Part shown: positions 34,441 to 43,795 of the stretch, piece after piece | How positions within the stretch are numbered: position 1 is the stretch's first letter | Layout: every line of letters starts with the position of its first letter | DNA from: Chryseobacterium camelliae | Lineage (GTDB): Bacteria > Bacteroidota > Bacteroidia > Flavobacteriales > Weeksellaceae | Reading direction: 5' to 3' | Length of the DNA: 64,000 bases | Assembly: GCF_027920545.1 (NCBI RefSeq) | Contig: NZ_CP115859.1 | Coordinates: 434,001-498,000, forward strand | Position numbers and translations under genes: made by a program | Notes under the pieces: model-generated | Seen by the model: the letters and a program-made list of their open reading frames with translations, nothing else | Databases searched by the model: none | Told to the model about the DNA's origin: nothing

Positions 34441-35925
34441 TTAGTCTAATAATTTCCTTACATTTTCAGAAAGGATTTCTATACTTTTCTTCATTTCATC
34501 AGTATTCAGGTTTCCAAAACCGATTCTCATCGCTGTTAATTCTTTATTTTGATAGAGAAGCGTTTTAGGAATAAAAAGATTGTTCCGGGCACAGTTTTTA
34601 CTCAGCTGCATCAAATTAATCTTACGATTCAGTTGCATCCAGATGGCGAGACCTCCTGCAGGTTTTTTAAAGCTGATAAACTCTCCGAAATTCTCCTGGA
34701 TCAGCTGAGCAAAATGATCCCGCCTTTCCTGATAAATTTTCAGTGATTTTTTTAAATACCGGTTTATTTCTCCTTCGGCAATCATTTCACCCAAAACATG
34801 CTCCATTAAAATATCTCCTTGCCGATCAATGATTCCAAGATATTTCCTCATTTCGATCATGAGATTTTCCGGAGCAACGATAAAACCTGTACGAAAACCC
34901 GGAGCCAGAGATTTTCCGAAAGAACCGATATAAATTACCATGCCATTCGTATCAGCACTTGCGAGAGGAAGAATCGGGCTTTTATCATAATGGAAATCGT
35001 AATCGTAATCATCTTCCAGAATAATGAAGCCGAATTCATTGGCAAGATTCAACAGCTCCAGTCTTCGCTGAGCACTTAAGGTAACGGTTGTAGGATAATG
35101 ATGATGCGGAGTAAGATACAGCATCCTGATTTTCTGCTGCCGACAGATTTTTCTTACTTCATCCACATTAATTCCTTCATCATCAATAGGAATCGTAATG
35201 ATTTTAACGCCTGTTTTCTGAAAAATCATATTCACGGAAAAGTAACTCAAAGCTCCGACCAAAACAGTATCTCCTTCAGACAACAAAATCTCCGAAACAA
35301 TATAAATACTCATTTCAGTACTTCTTGTAATCAAAAGATTGTCATTGGAGATCGGTAATCCTCTTGATAAATTTAAATATTGGGCAAGGTGCTTCTTAAA
35401 AAACTCACTTCCGTCCTGATTGTAGTGGCCAATTTTATGAGCCCTTCTTTTCAGTGTTGAACTGTAAATTCTGGATTGCTGATCAATTTGTGTCAAACGG
35501 ATATCCGGAACCCCGTCATTAAAAACAAATTCGCAATCTGAATGCTCAAAAGGATTATCTAAAATAGTAGACCTTTTAAAGCTAAATCCTGTCGATTTCG
35601 GATAGTTTTTGAGATTTATCTTGTTAAAATCGTTAAATTGAATCGGTTTTTTATCATTTTTCCCGATCACGAAAGTTCCTTTATTGGGCAAACTTTCCAC
35701 CCAGCCTTGAGCAAAAAGCTCGTCATACACCGCAACAATCGTATTCCTGTGAACTTCTAAGGTCTGGCTTAACGTTCTTGTTCCCGGAAGTTTGGTTCCG
35801 AAAGGCAAAAAACCTCTCTGAATAGCATTAATTAATTGATTGGTGATCTGCATATAAATGGCAGACTCGGAATTTCTGTCAATTTTAATGAAACTTTTAT
35901 AAGGAATTTCAACCGGACTATTCAT
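34441..35925 (-). CDS. MocR-type (GntR + aminotransferase) transcriptional regulator
   Basis: 494 residues. The N-terminal winged helix is GntR-like (IYMQITNQLINAIQRGFLPF ... LEVHRNTIVAVYDELFAQGW); the rest is a fold-type I aminotransferase with the PLP lysine in YIGSFGKSLAPGFR and the conserved LYLTPHHHYPTT and LEDDYDYDFHY. Such regulators (GabR, PdxR) use PLP or its adduct as the effector and bind direct repeats. The gene is divergent from the biotin operon over only 63 bases, which contain a repeated TGAACCA. BioF and BioA are PLP enzymes, and this regulator may control that operon (inference). Confidence 0.9.
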   Translation of the reverse strand: MNSPVEIPYKSFIKIDRNSESAIYMQITNQLINAIQRGFLPFGTKLPGTRTLSQTLEVHRNTIVAVYDELFAQGWVESLPNKGTFVIGKNDKKPIQFNDFNKINLKNYPKSTGFSFKRSTILDNPFEHSDCEFVFNDGVPDIRLTQIDQQSRIYSSTLKRRAHKIGHYNQDGSEFFKKHLAQYLNLSRGLPISNDNLLITRSTEMSIYIVSEILLSEGDTVLVGALSYFSVNMIFQKTGVKIITIPIDDEGINVDEVRKICRQQKIRMLYLTPHHHYPTTVTLSAQRRLELLNLANEFGFIILEDDYDYDFHYDKSPILPLASADTNGMVIYIGSFGKSLAPGFRTGFIVAPENLMIEMRKYLGIIDRQGDILMEHVLGEMIAEGEINRYLKKSLKIYQERRDHFAQLIQENFGEFISFKKPAGGLAIWMQLNRKINLMQLSKNCARNNLFIPKTLLYQNKELTAMRIGFGNLNTDEMKKSIEILSENVRKLLD

Positions 35926-35945
35926 AATATAAAAACTGGCACCAA

Positions 35946-35978
35946 TGAACCATCCGGCAATATACTACTTTTGAACCA
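35946..35978. promoter_or_regulatory. Direct repeats TGAACCA in the MocR/biotin intergenic region
   Basis: TGAACCA at 35946-35952 and 35972-35978, 26 bp apart; the second overlaps the -7 box of the biotin operon. MocR proteins typically bind paired direct repeats. Confidence 0.45.
35966..35973 (+). promoter_or_regulatory. -7 box of the biotin operon
   Basis: TACTTTTG, 16 bases before the ATG at 35989. Confidence 0.55.
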
Positions 35979-35988
35979 AAACAAAAGA

Positions 35989-36612
35989 ATGGAATTCTAC
36001 AACCTTTTAGAAAAAATAGTTCAGTACAATGAGATCCACGCAAAATGGCTGAACACACTTTCATTCATGGAAAATGCAGGAGCAAGAAAAATTTCAGCCT
36101 GTGAGCATTCTACAAAAGTAAGTTTAATTCAATTAAAGCACGCTGCAGAAGAGCACCGTCATGCCTATTACCTGAAAAAGCAAATCGGTAAAATAGATCC
36201 TGAATTGTGTACAACTTACGAAAAAAATAAGCTTTTGGCTTCCACGGCAACACGACAATATCTTCATTCTTTGGATATTAAATCCTGTAAATACCTTCAA
36301 CAGGTTTTCCAACTGACAAAAGAAGAATTAAAATATGCTGCTTATCTTTTTGTCACGTATGCGATTGAAGTCCGTGCCGATGAATTATATCCTGTTTATC
36401 AGGAAATTTTAACGAAAACCTCTTCAAAAATCATGGTAAAATCAATCATATTGGAAGAAGAAGGGCATTTGGAAGAAATGATCAATCAGCTTAATGAATT
36501 TTCAGAAGACTGGAAAAAACATGCTGAAATTATCCTGAATATTGAAAAAGAACTGCATGATCAATGGATCAAGGCCATTGCTCAGGAAGTTTTAGAGCTT
36601 AATTATGCTTAG
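35989..36612 (+). CDS. Ferritin-like (putative diiron) protein leading the biotin operon
   Basis: 207 residues. The frame is open upstream, but the promoter and the divergent regulator leave 35989 as the sensible start. I do not recognise a named family. The sequence is all-helical and shows a ferritin-like ligand pattern: Glu15 (or Glu28) in helix 1, E55-x-x-H58 in helix 2 (AEEHRHAYYL), Glu127 and Glu132 in helix 3 (AIEVRADELY), and E157-x-x-H160 in helix 4 (LEEEGHLEE). Two ExxH motifs plus two more Glu are the classic diiron set of ferritins, rubrerythrins and oxygenases. Its last eight bases overlap bioF, so translation is coupled. A role in biotin synthesis, perhaps in supplying the pimeloyl precursor, is inferred only from position. 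Confidence 0.7.
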   Translation: MEFYNLLEKIVQYNEIHAKWLNTLSFMENAGARKISACEHSTKVSLIQLKHAAEEHRHAYYLKKQIGKIDPELCTTYEKNKLLASTATRQYLHSLDIKSCKYLQQVFQLTKEELKYAAYLFVTYAIEVRADELYPVYQEILTKTSSKIMVKSIILEEEGHLEEMINQLNEFSEDWKKHAEIILNIEKELHDQWIKAIAQEVLELNYA

Positions 36613-37714
36613 TCATTTTCATCATTTTCAGGAGGCTTTACAAAAAAGGGAAGAAGAAGGCACTTTAAGAAATTTACGCCCAAAATCCGTCGGAATTGAC
36701 TTTTATTCCAACGATTATTTAGGATTGGCAAGAAGTAAAGATTTACAGAGATTATTGGTACAAAATGTTTCTGAAAATCCTCAATTATTGTCAGGAAGCA
36801 CCGGTTCGAGATTAATAAGCGGAAACAGCTCTCTGCTTATTGAAACAGAAGAATATATTGGAAAGAATCATCAATACGAATCTGCTTTACTTTTTCCTTC
36901 GGGCTACAATGCTAATCTGGCTTTGTTTTCAACACTTCCGACACGTCATGATAGTATTATTGTGGATGAACAGATTCACCGTTCAGTTCACGATGCCTGC
37001 AAAATGTCTCACGCAAAAAAGGTAAAATTCAGGCATAATAATCCTGAACATTTAGAAGAGATTTTAAAGAAACAGAGTGGCCATTGTTATGTTGCCATTG
37101 AGAGCTTATATTCGATGGATGGGGATATTGCCCCTCTTCAGGAAATTGCAAAAGTCACTGAAAAATATAATGCAAGCCTTATCGTAGATGAAGCTCATGC
37201 TTTCGGTGTTTTCGGATACGGTTTAGTTGATACGCTACAATTGCAAAAAAACGTGTTAGCCACAGTGATCACTTACGGAAAAGCATTGGGAACACACGGA
37301 GCTGCAATTGTAACGAATCAGCTTATAAAAAACTATCTCATCAACTTTGCCTCTCCTTTTATTTATACCACATCAGCCCATGATTTTCTATGGCTGAGCA
37401 TCCAAAAAGGATATGAGTTTTTACAGAAGAATCATCAATTATCAATTGAATTACAGAAAAACATCAAAATTTTCCGTGAACAACATTTACAAAGTCCATC
37501 CTCTGAGAACAGCCCGATTCAGGCTATTATCGTACCAGATAACCGACAGTTAAAATTATTAAAGGAAACTTTACTTGAAAACGATTTTTTGACTTATGCG
37601 GTTTTCAGTCCGACAGTGAAAGAAGGAACCGAAAGACTAAGGATTTGTATTCACAGCTTTAATACTGAAGAAGAAATTATCAGTTTGACTAAGACTATTA
37701 AAAGTTTTATTTAA
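36605..37714 (+). CDS. bioF: 8-amino-7-oxononanoate synthase
   Basis: 369 residues, a fold-type I PLP enzyme that condenses pimeloyl-ACP/CoA with alanine. Visible: the DFYSNDYLGLAR opening, SGSTGSRLISGNSSLLIETEEYI, the PLP-ring His in DEQIHRSVHDACKMS, IVDEAHAFGVFGYG, and the PLP lysine in ITYGKALGTHGAA. Its ATG lies inside the 3' end of the ferritin-like gene. A 98-base spacer with a dispersed repeat separates it from bioD. Confidence 0.94.
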   Translation: MLSHFHHFQEALQKREEEGTLRNLRPKSVGIDFYSNDYLGLARSKDLQRLLVQNVSENPQLLSGSTGSRLISGNSSLLIETEEYIGKNHQYESALLFPSGYNANLALFSTLPTRHDSIIVDEQIHRSVHDACKMSHAKKVKFRHNNPEHLEEILKKQSGHCYVAIESLYSMDGDIAPLQEIAKVTEKYNASLIVDEAHAFGVFGYGLVDTLQLQKNVLATVITYGKALGTHGAAIVTNQLIKNYLINFASPFIYTTSAHDFLWLSIQKGYEFLQKNHQLSIELQKNIKIFREQHLQSPSSENSPIQAIIVPDNRQLKLLKETLLENDFLTYAVFSPTVKEGTERLRICIHSFNTEEEIISLTKTIKSFI

Positions 37715-37730
37715 TGTAAAAATCAACATC

Positions 37731-37796
37731 GTTATCATTCTGAAGCACTCTAAATAATCCTAAAAAATCTCTCCAGATTCCTACGGAATGACAAAC
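37731..37796. repeat. Dispersed intergenic repeat (GTCATTCnG type), copy 1
   Basis: The ends GTTATCATTCTG and CGGAATGACAAAC are inverted copies of each other; the inside contains AGATTCCTACGG. A second member is at 61971-62083. It lies between bioF and bioD and does not appear to end the operon. Confidence 0.6.
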
Positions 37797-37812
37797 CGAC
37801 CGGATAAAAAAT

Positions 37813-38469
37813 ATGGACACACAAAAAGTAAAATTAGAAGCAAAAAATACTGAACAAAAACTCCTTTTCGTTACCGGAATCGGAACCGAAGTAGGAAAAA
37901 CCGTTTGTTCGGCAGTTTTGACAAAATATTTTAATGCCGATTATTGGAAACCTGTTCAGTCAGGAGATTTAGATTTTTCCGATACTGCAAAAATTAAAAA
38001 CTGGGTAGGAGAGCATACAATCTGTCATCCTGAAACGTATCGTTTTCAGCTTGCCGCTTCGCCGCACCAATCGGCAAAAGAAGAAGGAATTACTATTGAT
38101 TTAAATGAATTCAAGCTTCCCGAAACTCAAAATAATTTGCTTGTAGAAGGAGCAGGAGGATTGATGGTTCCGCTGAATGACAAGGATTTCATCATCGATC
38201 TAATTGAAAAATTAAATATTCCCGTCGCTTTGGTGGTGAGAAATTATTTAGGATGCATCAATCATACCTTGTTGTCAATTTTAGCTCTACAACAGAAAAA
38301 AAGCAAGCTCAAATACCTGATTCTTAACGGAGATTTCCCTCAAGACACAGAAAGAGCCATATGCAACCACATTCAACCGGAAACAAAAATCATCAGGATT
38401 CCCGACTTAGAAAACATAACAAAAGAAAGTATAGAAAGTATTGTACAACAATTAGAAAAAATAGAATAA
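37813..38469 (+). CDS. bioD: ATP-dependent dethiobiotin synthetase
   Basis: 218 residues. It closes the ureido ring of dethiobiotin from DAPA, CO2 and ATP. The P-loop is [10 protein letters not shown] (residues 21-30), followed by [11 protein letters not shown] and the [12 protein letters not shown] block, all diagnostic. Its stop overlaps the bioB start (TAATG), so the two are coupled. Confidence 0.95.
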   Translation: MDTQKVKLEAKNTEQKLLFVTGIGTEVGKTVCSAVLTKYFNADYWKPVQSGDLDFSDTAKIKNWVGEHTICHPETYRFQLAASPHQSAKEEGITIDLNEFKLPETQNNLLVEGAGGLMVPLNDKDFIIDLIEKLNIPVALVVRNYLGCINHTLLSILALQQKKSKLKYLILNGDFPQDTERAICNHIQPETKIIRIPDLENITKESIESIVQQLEKIE

Positions 38470-39482
38470 TGGATAAAAAACAACTAAGAAACGACTGGAC
38501 AAAAGAAGAAATTGAAGAAATATACAATCTCCCGCTTCTTGAATTAATTTACAAAGCAGCAACTGTTCACCGTGAATGGCATAATCCTGAAGAGGTACAG
38601 ATGTCTACTTTGCTGTCGATCAAAACCGGAGGCTGTCCTGAAGACTGTTCATATTGCGGACAGGCAGCCCGTTATCATACGAATATCAAAGTTCAGGCAT
38701 TACTTCCTACGGAACAAGTGATTGAGCACGCCAAAAAAGCCAAGGAAGGAGGTTCATCCCGTTTCTGTATGGCTGCTGCTTGGAGAGAGGTTCGTAACAA
38801 CCGTGATTTTGATCGTGTAATCGACATGGTAAAAGGTGTAAACGATCTTGGAATGGAAGTTTGCTGTACATTGGGAATGTTGACGGAAGAACAGGCAATC
38901 CGTCTTCAGGAAGCCGGTTTATATGCTTACAACCACAACCTGGATACTTCCGAGCAATATTATGAAGAAATTATTTCTACAAGAACTTTTGATAACAGGA
39001 TCAACACTATCAACAATGTAAGAAAAGCCGGTATTACCGTTTGTTCAGGTGGAATTATCGGATTGGGTGAAACACACAGAGACCGAATTTCAATGCTTCT
39101 GACATTATCAACAATGCCTAAACATCCGGAATCAGTTCCGATCAATGCATTAGCCAGAGTAGAAGGAACCCCGCTTCAGGATAACGAAAAAACAAATACC
39201 TGGGAAATGGTGAGAATGATTGCTACCGCAAGAATTATTATGCCTTCGTCTATGGTTCGTCTGAGTGCAGGAAGAATTGAAATGACGGAATTTGAGCAAG
39301 GATGGTGCTTTATGGCGGGAGCAAACTCCATTTTCACAGGAGAAAGAGAAACCTTATTAGTAACCCCAAATCCGGGAGTTTCGGAAGATATGCAATTGCT
39401 TCAGACATTAGGATTAAAGCCAATGAAAAGACAAGCAGAAAAAGCGATGGATCAGTTTGAAACATGGAAAACTACTTGTTAA
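38469..39482 (+). CDS. bioB: Biotin synthase
   Basis: 337 residues from 38469; the frame is open upstream inside bioD, but the true start is the ATG overlapping the bioD stop. Radical-SAM enzyme that inserts sulphur into dethiobiotin. The 4Fe-4S motif is CPEDCSYC (Cys56, Cys60, Cys63). Further conserved blocks: [18 protein letters not shown] and the Arg of SAGRIEM, which binds the 2Fe-2S cluster region. Length and motifs are complete. Confidence 0.97.
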   Translation: MDKKQLRNDWTKEEIEEIYNLPLLELIYKAATVHREWHNPEEVQMSTLLSIKTGGCPEDCSYCGQAARYHTNIKVQALLPTEQVIEHAKKAKEGGSSRFCMAAAWREVRNNRDFDRVIDMVKGVNDLGMEVCCTLGMLTEEQAIRLQEAGLYAYNHNLDTSEQYYEEIISTRTFDNRINTINNVRKAGITVCSGGIIGLGETHRDRISMLLTLSTMPKHPESVPINALARVEGTPLQDNEKTNTWEMVRMIATARIIMPSSMVRLSAGRIEMTEFEQGWCFMAGANSIFTGERETLLVTPNPGVSEDMQLLQTLGLKPMKRQAEKAMDQFETWKTTC

Positions 39483-39507
39483 TTTTAATTCTTTCAACTT
39501 TTAAAAT

Positions 39508-40779
39508 ATGAATTTACAGCAACGTGACAGAGCCGTCAACTGGCATCCGTACACGCAAATGAAGACGGCAGAAGATGCTATTCCTATTGTGAAAGGGAAG
39601 GGAGTTTATCTTTTTGATGATGAAGGAAAGCAATATATTGATGCAGTTTCTTCATGGTGGGTAACTTTGCACGGTCATGCTCATCCATACATTGCACAAA
39701 GGGTTTCTGAACAGTTGAATACTTTGGAACAGGTAATTTTCGCAGGTTTCACTCACGAACCGGCGATACAGCTCTCCGAAAACCTATTACAGCTTCTTCC
39801 CGATAATCAGGAAAAAGTCTTTTATTCGGATAACGGTTCTACTGCTGTGGAAGTAGCTCTGAAAATGTGCATTCAGTTTTCATATAATCAGGAGAAGGAA
39901 AAAACAAAAATCCTGGCTTTTAAAAATGCCTATCACGGTGATACGTTCGGAGCTATGTCCGTAAGTGGAAGAAGTGTCTGGACAAAACCTTTTGGAGACA
40001 TGCTTTTTGATGTTGTTTTCATAGATACTCCAACTTCTGATAATCTGAAAATTTTAAAATCTCAAATCAAAGAGATTGCTGATGAAGTCGCCTGCTTCAT
40101 TTATGAGCCATTAGTTCAGGGAGCTGCGGGAATGCTCATGCACAACCCGGAAGATTTATCTGAACTGATGAAATTCTGCAGGGAACAAAATATTTTATTG
40201 GTTCAGGATGAAGTGTTCACAGGCTTCGGAAGAACAGGAAAATTATTTGCAGCCGATTATCTTACGGAAAAACCTGATATTATGTGCTTTTCAAAAGGAT
40301 TAACAGGTGGAACAATGCCTATGGGAATTACGACTTCCTCCAATGAAATTTTTAATGCTTTTTTGTCTGAGGATAAGTATAAAACCCTGTTCCACGGGCA
40401 TTCTTTTACAGCCAATCCATTAGCCTGTACTGCCGCTTTGGCAAGCATGGAACTTTTACTGAAAGCAGAAACACAGGAAAGCATTCAATTAATCAGTAAA
40501 AAACACTATGAATTTTCTCAAACTTTAAGACAGCATCCGCAAGTTGAAAATGTGCGTCAAATCGGGACAATTTTAGCATGGGATTTCAAAACAGAGCATG
40601 GAACTTCTTATTTCAATACGATAGGAAAGCATTTCTATAAAGAGTTTTTAAACAAAGGAATCATTATGAGACCTTTAGGAAATGTCATGTACCTGGTCCC
40701 TCCTTATTGCATTACTGCTGAAGAGTTGGATTATATTTATCAGACCATTTTGCAGGTTTTGACAACGAATCTGAACTAA
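39508..40779 (+). CDS. bioA: Adenosylmethionine-8-amino-7-oxononanoate aminotransferase
   Basis: 423 residues. It transfers an amino group from S-adenosylmethionine to KAPA, giving DAPA. Class III aminotransferase marks: WHPYTQM at the N-terminus, SSWWVTLHGHAHPYIAQ, YSDNGSTAVEVALKM, QDEVFTGFGRTG and the PLP lysine in MCFSKGLTGG. It is the last gene of the operon and ends at a bidirectional terminator. The order bioF-D-B-A with no bioC, bioG or bioH is notable, since Bacteroidota operons often carry those. Confidence 0.95.
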   Translation: MNLQQRDRAVNWHPYTQMKTAEDAIPIVKGKGVYLFDDEGKQYIDAVSSWWVTLHGHAHPYIAQRVSEQLNTLEQVIFAGFTHEPAIQLSENLLQLLPDNQEKVFYSDNGSTAVEVALKMCIQFSYNQEKEKTKILAFKNAYHGDTFGAMSVSGRSVWTKPFGDMLFDVVFIDTPTSDNLKILKSQIKEIADEVACFIYEPLVQGAAGMLMHNPEDLSELMKFCREQNILLVQDEVFTGFGRTGKLFAADYLTEKPDIMCFSKGLTGGTMPMGITTSSNEIFNAFLSEDKYKTLFHGHSFTANPLACTAALASMELLLKAETQESIQLISKKHYEFSQTLRQHPQVENVRQIGTILAWDFKTEHGTSYFNTIGKHFYKEFLNKGIIMRPLGNVMYLVPPYCITAEELDYIYQTILQVLTTNLN

Positions 40780-40784
40780 AATGT

Positions 40785-40815
40785 AAAAGTCTCCAAAAAT
40801 TTTGGAGACTTTTTT
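40785..40815. terminator. Bidirectional terminator after bioA
   Basis: 14-bp perfect stem AAAAGTCTCCAAAA / TTTTGGAGACTTTT, with A/T runs; between convergent genes. Confidence 0.92.
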
Positions 40816-41284
40816 ATATAATCTGATGACTTTCTTTGATGCTGTTCATGACAAAAATGCTTTTCGTTTGCCCGATTCCTTCGATCTCGGAAAGTTTATT
40901 AACGAAAAATTCATGAAAATCATCCATATTGGCGGCTAAGATCTTAAGCATAAAATCAAATTCTCCGCTTATGTTGTAAAATTCTACCACTTCTTTCAGT
41001 TTTCCAACCTGTTCAATGAAAACACCTGCTGTTTTTTTATTATGAACATTTAAGGCAACCATGCAGATCACCATCATGCCTTTGTTGACTTTCTTACGAT
41101 CTATAACGGTCGTGTATCCTTTAATAATACCCAGCTTTTCCAACCGCTTTATGCGTTCATGCGTAGGAGTAGGACTTAAATTAATTCTTACTGCAATATC
41201 CCGAATGCTCAGCTTGGCATCTTTTTGTAATATGCGTAAAATGGACAAATCTTTTTCATCCGGAATGTAAATTTCTGTAGCCAT
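40814..41284 (-). CDS. Lrp/AsnC family transcriptional regulator
   Basis: 156 residues: an N-terminal HTH (DEKDLSILRILQKDAKLSIRDIAVRINLSPTPTHERIKRLEKLGIIKGY) and a C-terminal RAM domain (MVICMVALNVHNKK ... GEFDFMLKILAANMDDFHEF) that senses amino acids. Divergent from the MFS exporter gene at 41431. Four GTTCTA-like half-sites sit between the two genes and could be its binding sites, which would make the exporter a candidate target. Confidence 0.92.
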   Translation of the reverse strand: MATEIYIPDEKDLSILRILQKDAKLSIRDIAVRINLSPTPTHERIKRLEKLGIIKGYTTVIDRKKVNKGMMVICMVALNVHNKKTAGVFIEQVGKLKEVVEFYNISGEFDFMLKILAANMDDFHEFFVNKLSEIEGIGQTKSIFVMNSIKESHQII

Positions 41285-41286
41285 AC

Positions 41287-41396
41287 GTTCTATATTATAA
41301 TTTTAATCGCTACTTAAAAAGAACATTTAAACTTTTTAATATCCAAATATAATTATATTGTTCTAAATTAATAGTTAAATTTTATAAAAAGTTCTA
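41287..41396. promoter_or_regulatory. GTTCTA half-sites between the Lrp and MFS genes
   Basis: Exact GTTCTA at 41287-41292, 41360-41365 and 41391-41396 and an inverted AAGAAC at 41319-41324. Spacings of 73 and 31 bp approximate whole helical turns, as for Lrp oligomers. Confidence 0.35.
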
Positions 41397-41403
41397 TAAA
41401 AAC

Positions 41404-41411
41404 TAATTTTG
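41404..41411 (+). promoter_or_regulatory. -7 box of the MFS exporter gene
   Basis: TAATTTTG, 20 bases upstream of the ATG at 41431. Confidence 0.6.
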
Positions 41412-41430
41412 CAACACAAAAATAATTGCA

Positions 41431-42816
41431 ATGCAGTCTAAAAAAAATCTTATTTTAATCTTAGCATCGATCGGTACTTTTGTTGAAGCTCTGGATATCG
41501 CTATCATTAATTTAACCATACCATCCATTCAGTCCCAATTTAATATCAGCTCCAACAGCGTACAGTGGTTACAGACTTTGTATGTTCTTTTTTTTGGCGG
41601 ATTTTTGATTATTGGCGGAAAATTATCTGATCAACTGGGTCGTAAAAAGATTTTTATCATTGGCGGACTTATTTTCATGCTGACTTCTTTAGGAGCCGGA
41701 ATATCAACAAGCTTTCAAACGTTGGCAATTTTCAGGGCTTTACAGGGATTAGGAGCAGCTTTTATCATGCCTTCTGCATTGTCTATTGTGACTCATACTT
41801 TTCAAAAAGATCAGGAAAGAAATCGTGCATTAGGTATTTTCAGTGCTTTTGCTGCGATCGGATCGGGAAGCGGCTTGTCTTTTGGTGGGATCATTAGTAC
41901 TTATTTAAGCTGGCATTGGGTGTTTTTGATTAATGTTCCCATACTTTTTATTACGATTATATTGTCTTATAAATTTCTTCCTTCAGATATAAAAAACAAC
42001 AATCGGGAATCTGCGGATACTCTTTCGGGTATTCTTTTAGTTTTGGGATTATTGCTGCTAACTTATGGTACCCATGAATTCATTCATATTCAGGAAAAAC
42101 CTTTCTTAATTATAGGTTCACTTATTGTATCCGTATCCTTGTTATTAGCGTTTATTTATCGTTTAAAAAACATTTCCAATCCTTTAATTGATCTGAAACT
42201 TTTTTCTCATCCGTCTTTGGTAACTTCCAATCTTGCATTTTTTTCTTTAGGGGCATTTTTTATCTCGTTTTTATTCCTGATCTCGCTTATGCTGCAAAAA
42301 GACATGGGATACAGTGCTGCAAACTCCGGGCTTATGCTGGTTCCTTTCAGTATATTATCTGCTCTTATTGCAAAATTTGTTTTACCGAATGTTTCAAAAA
42401 AATTAAACTCCGTACAAATCGGACTTGTAGGATGGTCGTTTATGCTTTCAGGAGCCTTATGTTTAATTTTTGCCATCTCTTTCCACCATCCGGTTGTTTT
42501 AGTGTTAATCGGTGCTGCCTGCATTTCAGGAATCGGAATGACGTTATGTTTTACCAGTTTATCCGTATTAGGTATTCGTGATGTTGAGCCCAAGCAATAC
42601 GGAGTTGCCTCCAGTTTAACCAGTACTAGTTATTTTTTAGGAGCAGGAATCGGTTTATCATTCATGACCTTAATGACCCAGTTTTTCCCTTCAGATTGGG
42701 CTGTGAGTAACTTATCCGTATCAATTCTTTTTATTTATGGGTTTATTGCAGTGATTTTCCTTTTATACTTTATCATAAAAGAACAGAAAGCGATGCGGAC
42801 ATCTATTCATTATTAA
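41431..42816 (+). CDS. MFS drug exporter of the DHA2 (EmrB/QacA) type
   Basis: 461 residues with about fourteen hydrophobic segments, the DHA2 count. Signature pieces: FVEALDIAIINLTIPSIQ in helix 1, GGKLSDQLGRKKIFIIGG between helices 2 and 3, and ALQGLGAAFIMPSALSIV in helix 4. Proton-driven efflux of hydrophobic compounds, or of an amino-acid-derived metabolite if the divergent Lrp regulator controls it (inference). No EmrA-type partner is adjacent. Confidence 0.9.
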   Translation: MQSKKNLILILASIGTFVEALDIAIINLTIPSIQSQFNISSNSVQWLQTLYVLFFGGFLIIGGKLSDQLGRKKIFIIGGLIFMLTSLGAGISTSFQTLAIFRALQGLGAAFIMPSALSIVTHTFQKDQERNRALGIFSAFAAIGSGSGLSFGGIISTYLSWHWVFLINVPILFITIILSYKFLPSDIKNNNRESADTLSGILLVLGLLLLTYGTHEFIHIQEKPFLIIGSLIVSVSLLLAFIYRLKNISNPLIDLKLFSHPSLVTSNLAFFSLGAFFISFLFLISLMLQKDMGYSAANSGLMLVPFSILSALIAKFVLPNVSKKLNSVQIGLVGWSFMLSGALCLIFAISFHHPVVLVLIGAACISGIGMTLCFTSLSVLGIRDVEPKQYGVASSLTSTSYFLGAGIGLSFMTLMTQFFPSDWAVSNLSVSILFIYGFIAVIFLLYFIIKEQKAMRTSIHY

Positions 42817-42874
42817 TAATAATTTATAACCAATAAGTGAAATATTTTTTTAATTTTATAGAAACAAATAGATT

Positions 42875-43795
42875 ATGAAAAAGATTTTATTACCACTTAG
42901 TATTTTTATAGGAATCTTACTATCTGCTCAGGAAAAGTCTGAAGCTCCTGCTATCGACACTACAAAAGCGTGGAGTATACAAGGTCAAAACACATTAATG
43001 CTCAATCAGGCCGCATTCTCAAACTGGGTAGGCGGTGGAGCTAACAATGTAGGATGGCTTGCCGGAGTTAATTATAATTTAACCTATGAAAAAGGAAAAG
43101 ACCTTTGGGAAAACATCATTATTTTAGGGTATGGGCAAAATAATACCAAAGGAGTAGGAACAAGAAAGACACAGGATGTCATTAATCTGTCTACTAACTA
43201 TGGGAGAGAGTTTGCAAAACACTGGTATATTTCAGCCGGCGCAAGCCTACAAACTCAGTTTGCAGCAGGGTATGAAGACGGCAATAATCCGGAAGCTCCG
43301 AAAATCTCCAACTTTATGGCTCCGGGTTATGTAAATGTAGGAGCAGGGGTTACTTACCGCCCGAACGATAATTTTACAATGACGCTCAGACCGGCCAATG
43401 CCAGATGGACTTTTGTGCTGGATGATGATTTACAATATGCAGGAACTTATGGACTGAAAAACGACGGAGATTCTTCATTATTTCAATTTGGTTTTTTAGG
43501 AACTGCTATATATAAGGTAAAAATCATGGAAAACATCAATTTAATCAATACCGGTTCTGTTTTTTCCAATTACCTGGATCATCCTGAGAGATTAGTACTT
43601 TCATACAGTGGAGTTCTTAATATGAAAATCAATAAGTTTATTTCTACCAATGTGACCTTAGACTTATTATATGATCATAACCAAATCCAGAAGACACAGT
43701 TGAAACAGACATTGGGAGTTGGATTTGCTTATAATTTAGAGAACGGAAAGAAGAGATCGGAGAACAAAGAAAACCAATCCTGGCTCAAAAAGTAA
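42875..43795 (+). CDS. DUF3078 outer-membrane protein
   Basis: 306 residues with a signal peptide (MKKILLPLSIFIGILLSAQ). The start of the mature part, WSIQGQNTLMLNQAAFSNWVGGGANN, and the alternating beta-strand pattern down to FAYNLENGKK are the marks of DUF3078, a Bacteroidota beta-barrel family of unknown role. It lies 59 bases after the MFS gene and may share its transcript. Confidence 0.88.
   Translation: MKKILLPLSIFIGILLSAQEKSEAPAIDTTKAWSIQGQNTLMLNQAAFSNWVGGGANNVGWLAGVNYNLTYEKGKDLWENIIILGYGQNNTKGVGTRKTQDVINLSTNYGREFAKHWYISAGASLQTQFAAGYEDGNNPEAPKISNFMAPGYVNVGAGVTYRPNDNFTMTLRPANARWTFVLDDDLQYAGTYGLKNDGDSSLFQFGFLGTAIYKVKIMENINLINTGSVFSNYLDHPERLVLSYSGVLNMKINKFISTNVTLDLLYDHNQIQKTQLKQTLGVGFAYNLENGKKRSENKENQSWLKK

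Noticed and set aside
35836..35988. N-terminal extension of the ferritin-like protein overlapping the MocR gene
   Set aside because: It would begin upstream of the promoter box and overlap the divergent gene; the extension has no helical or motif character.
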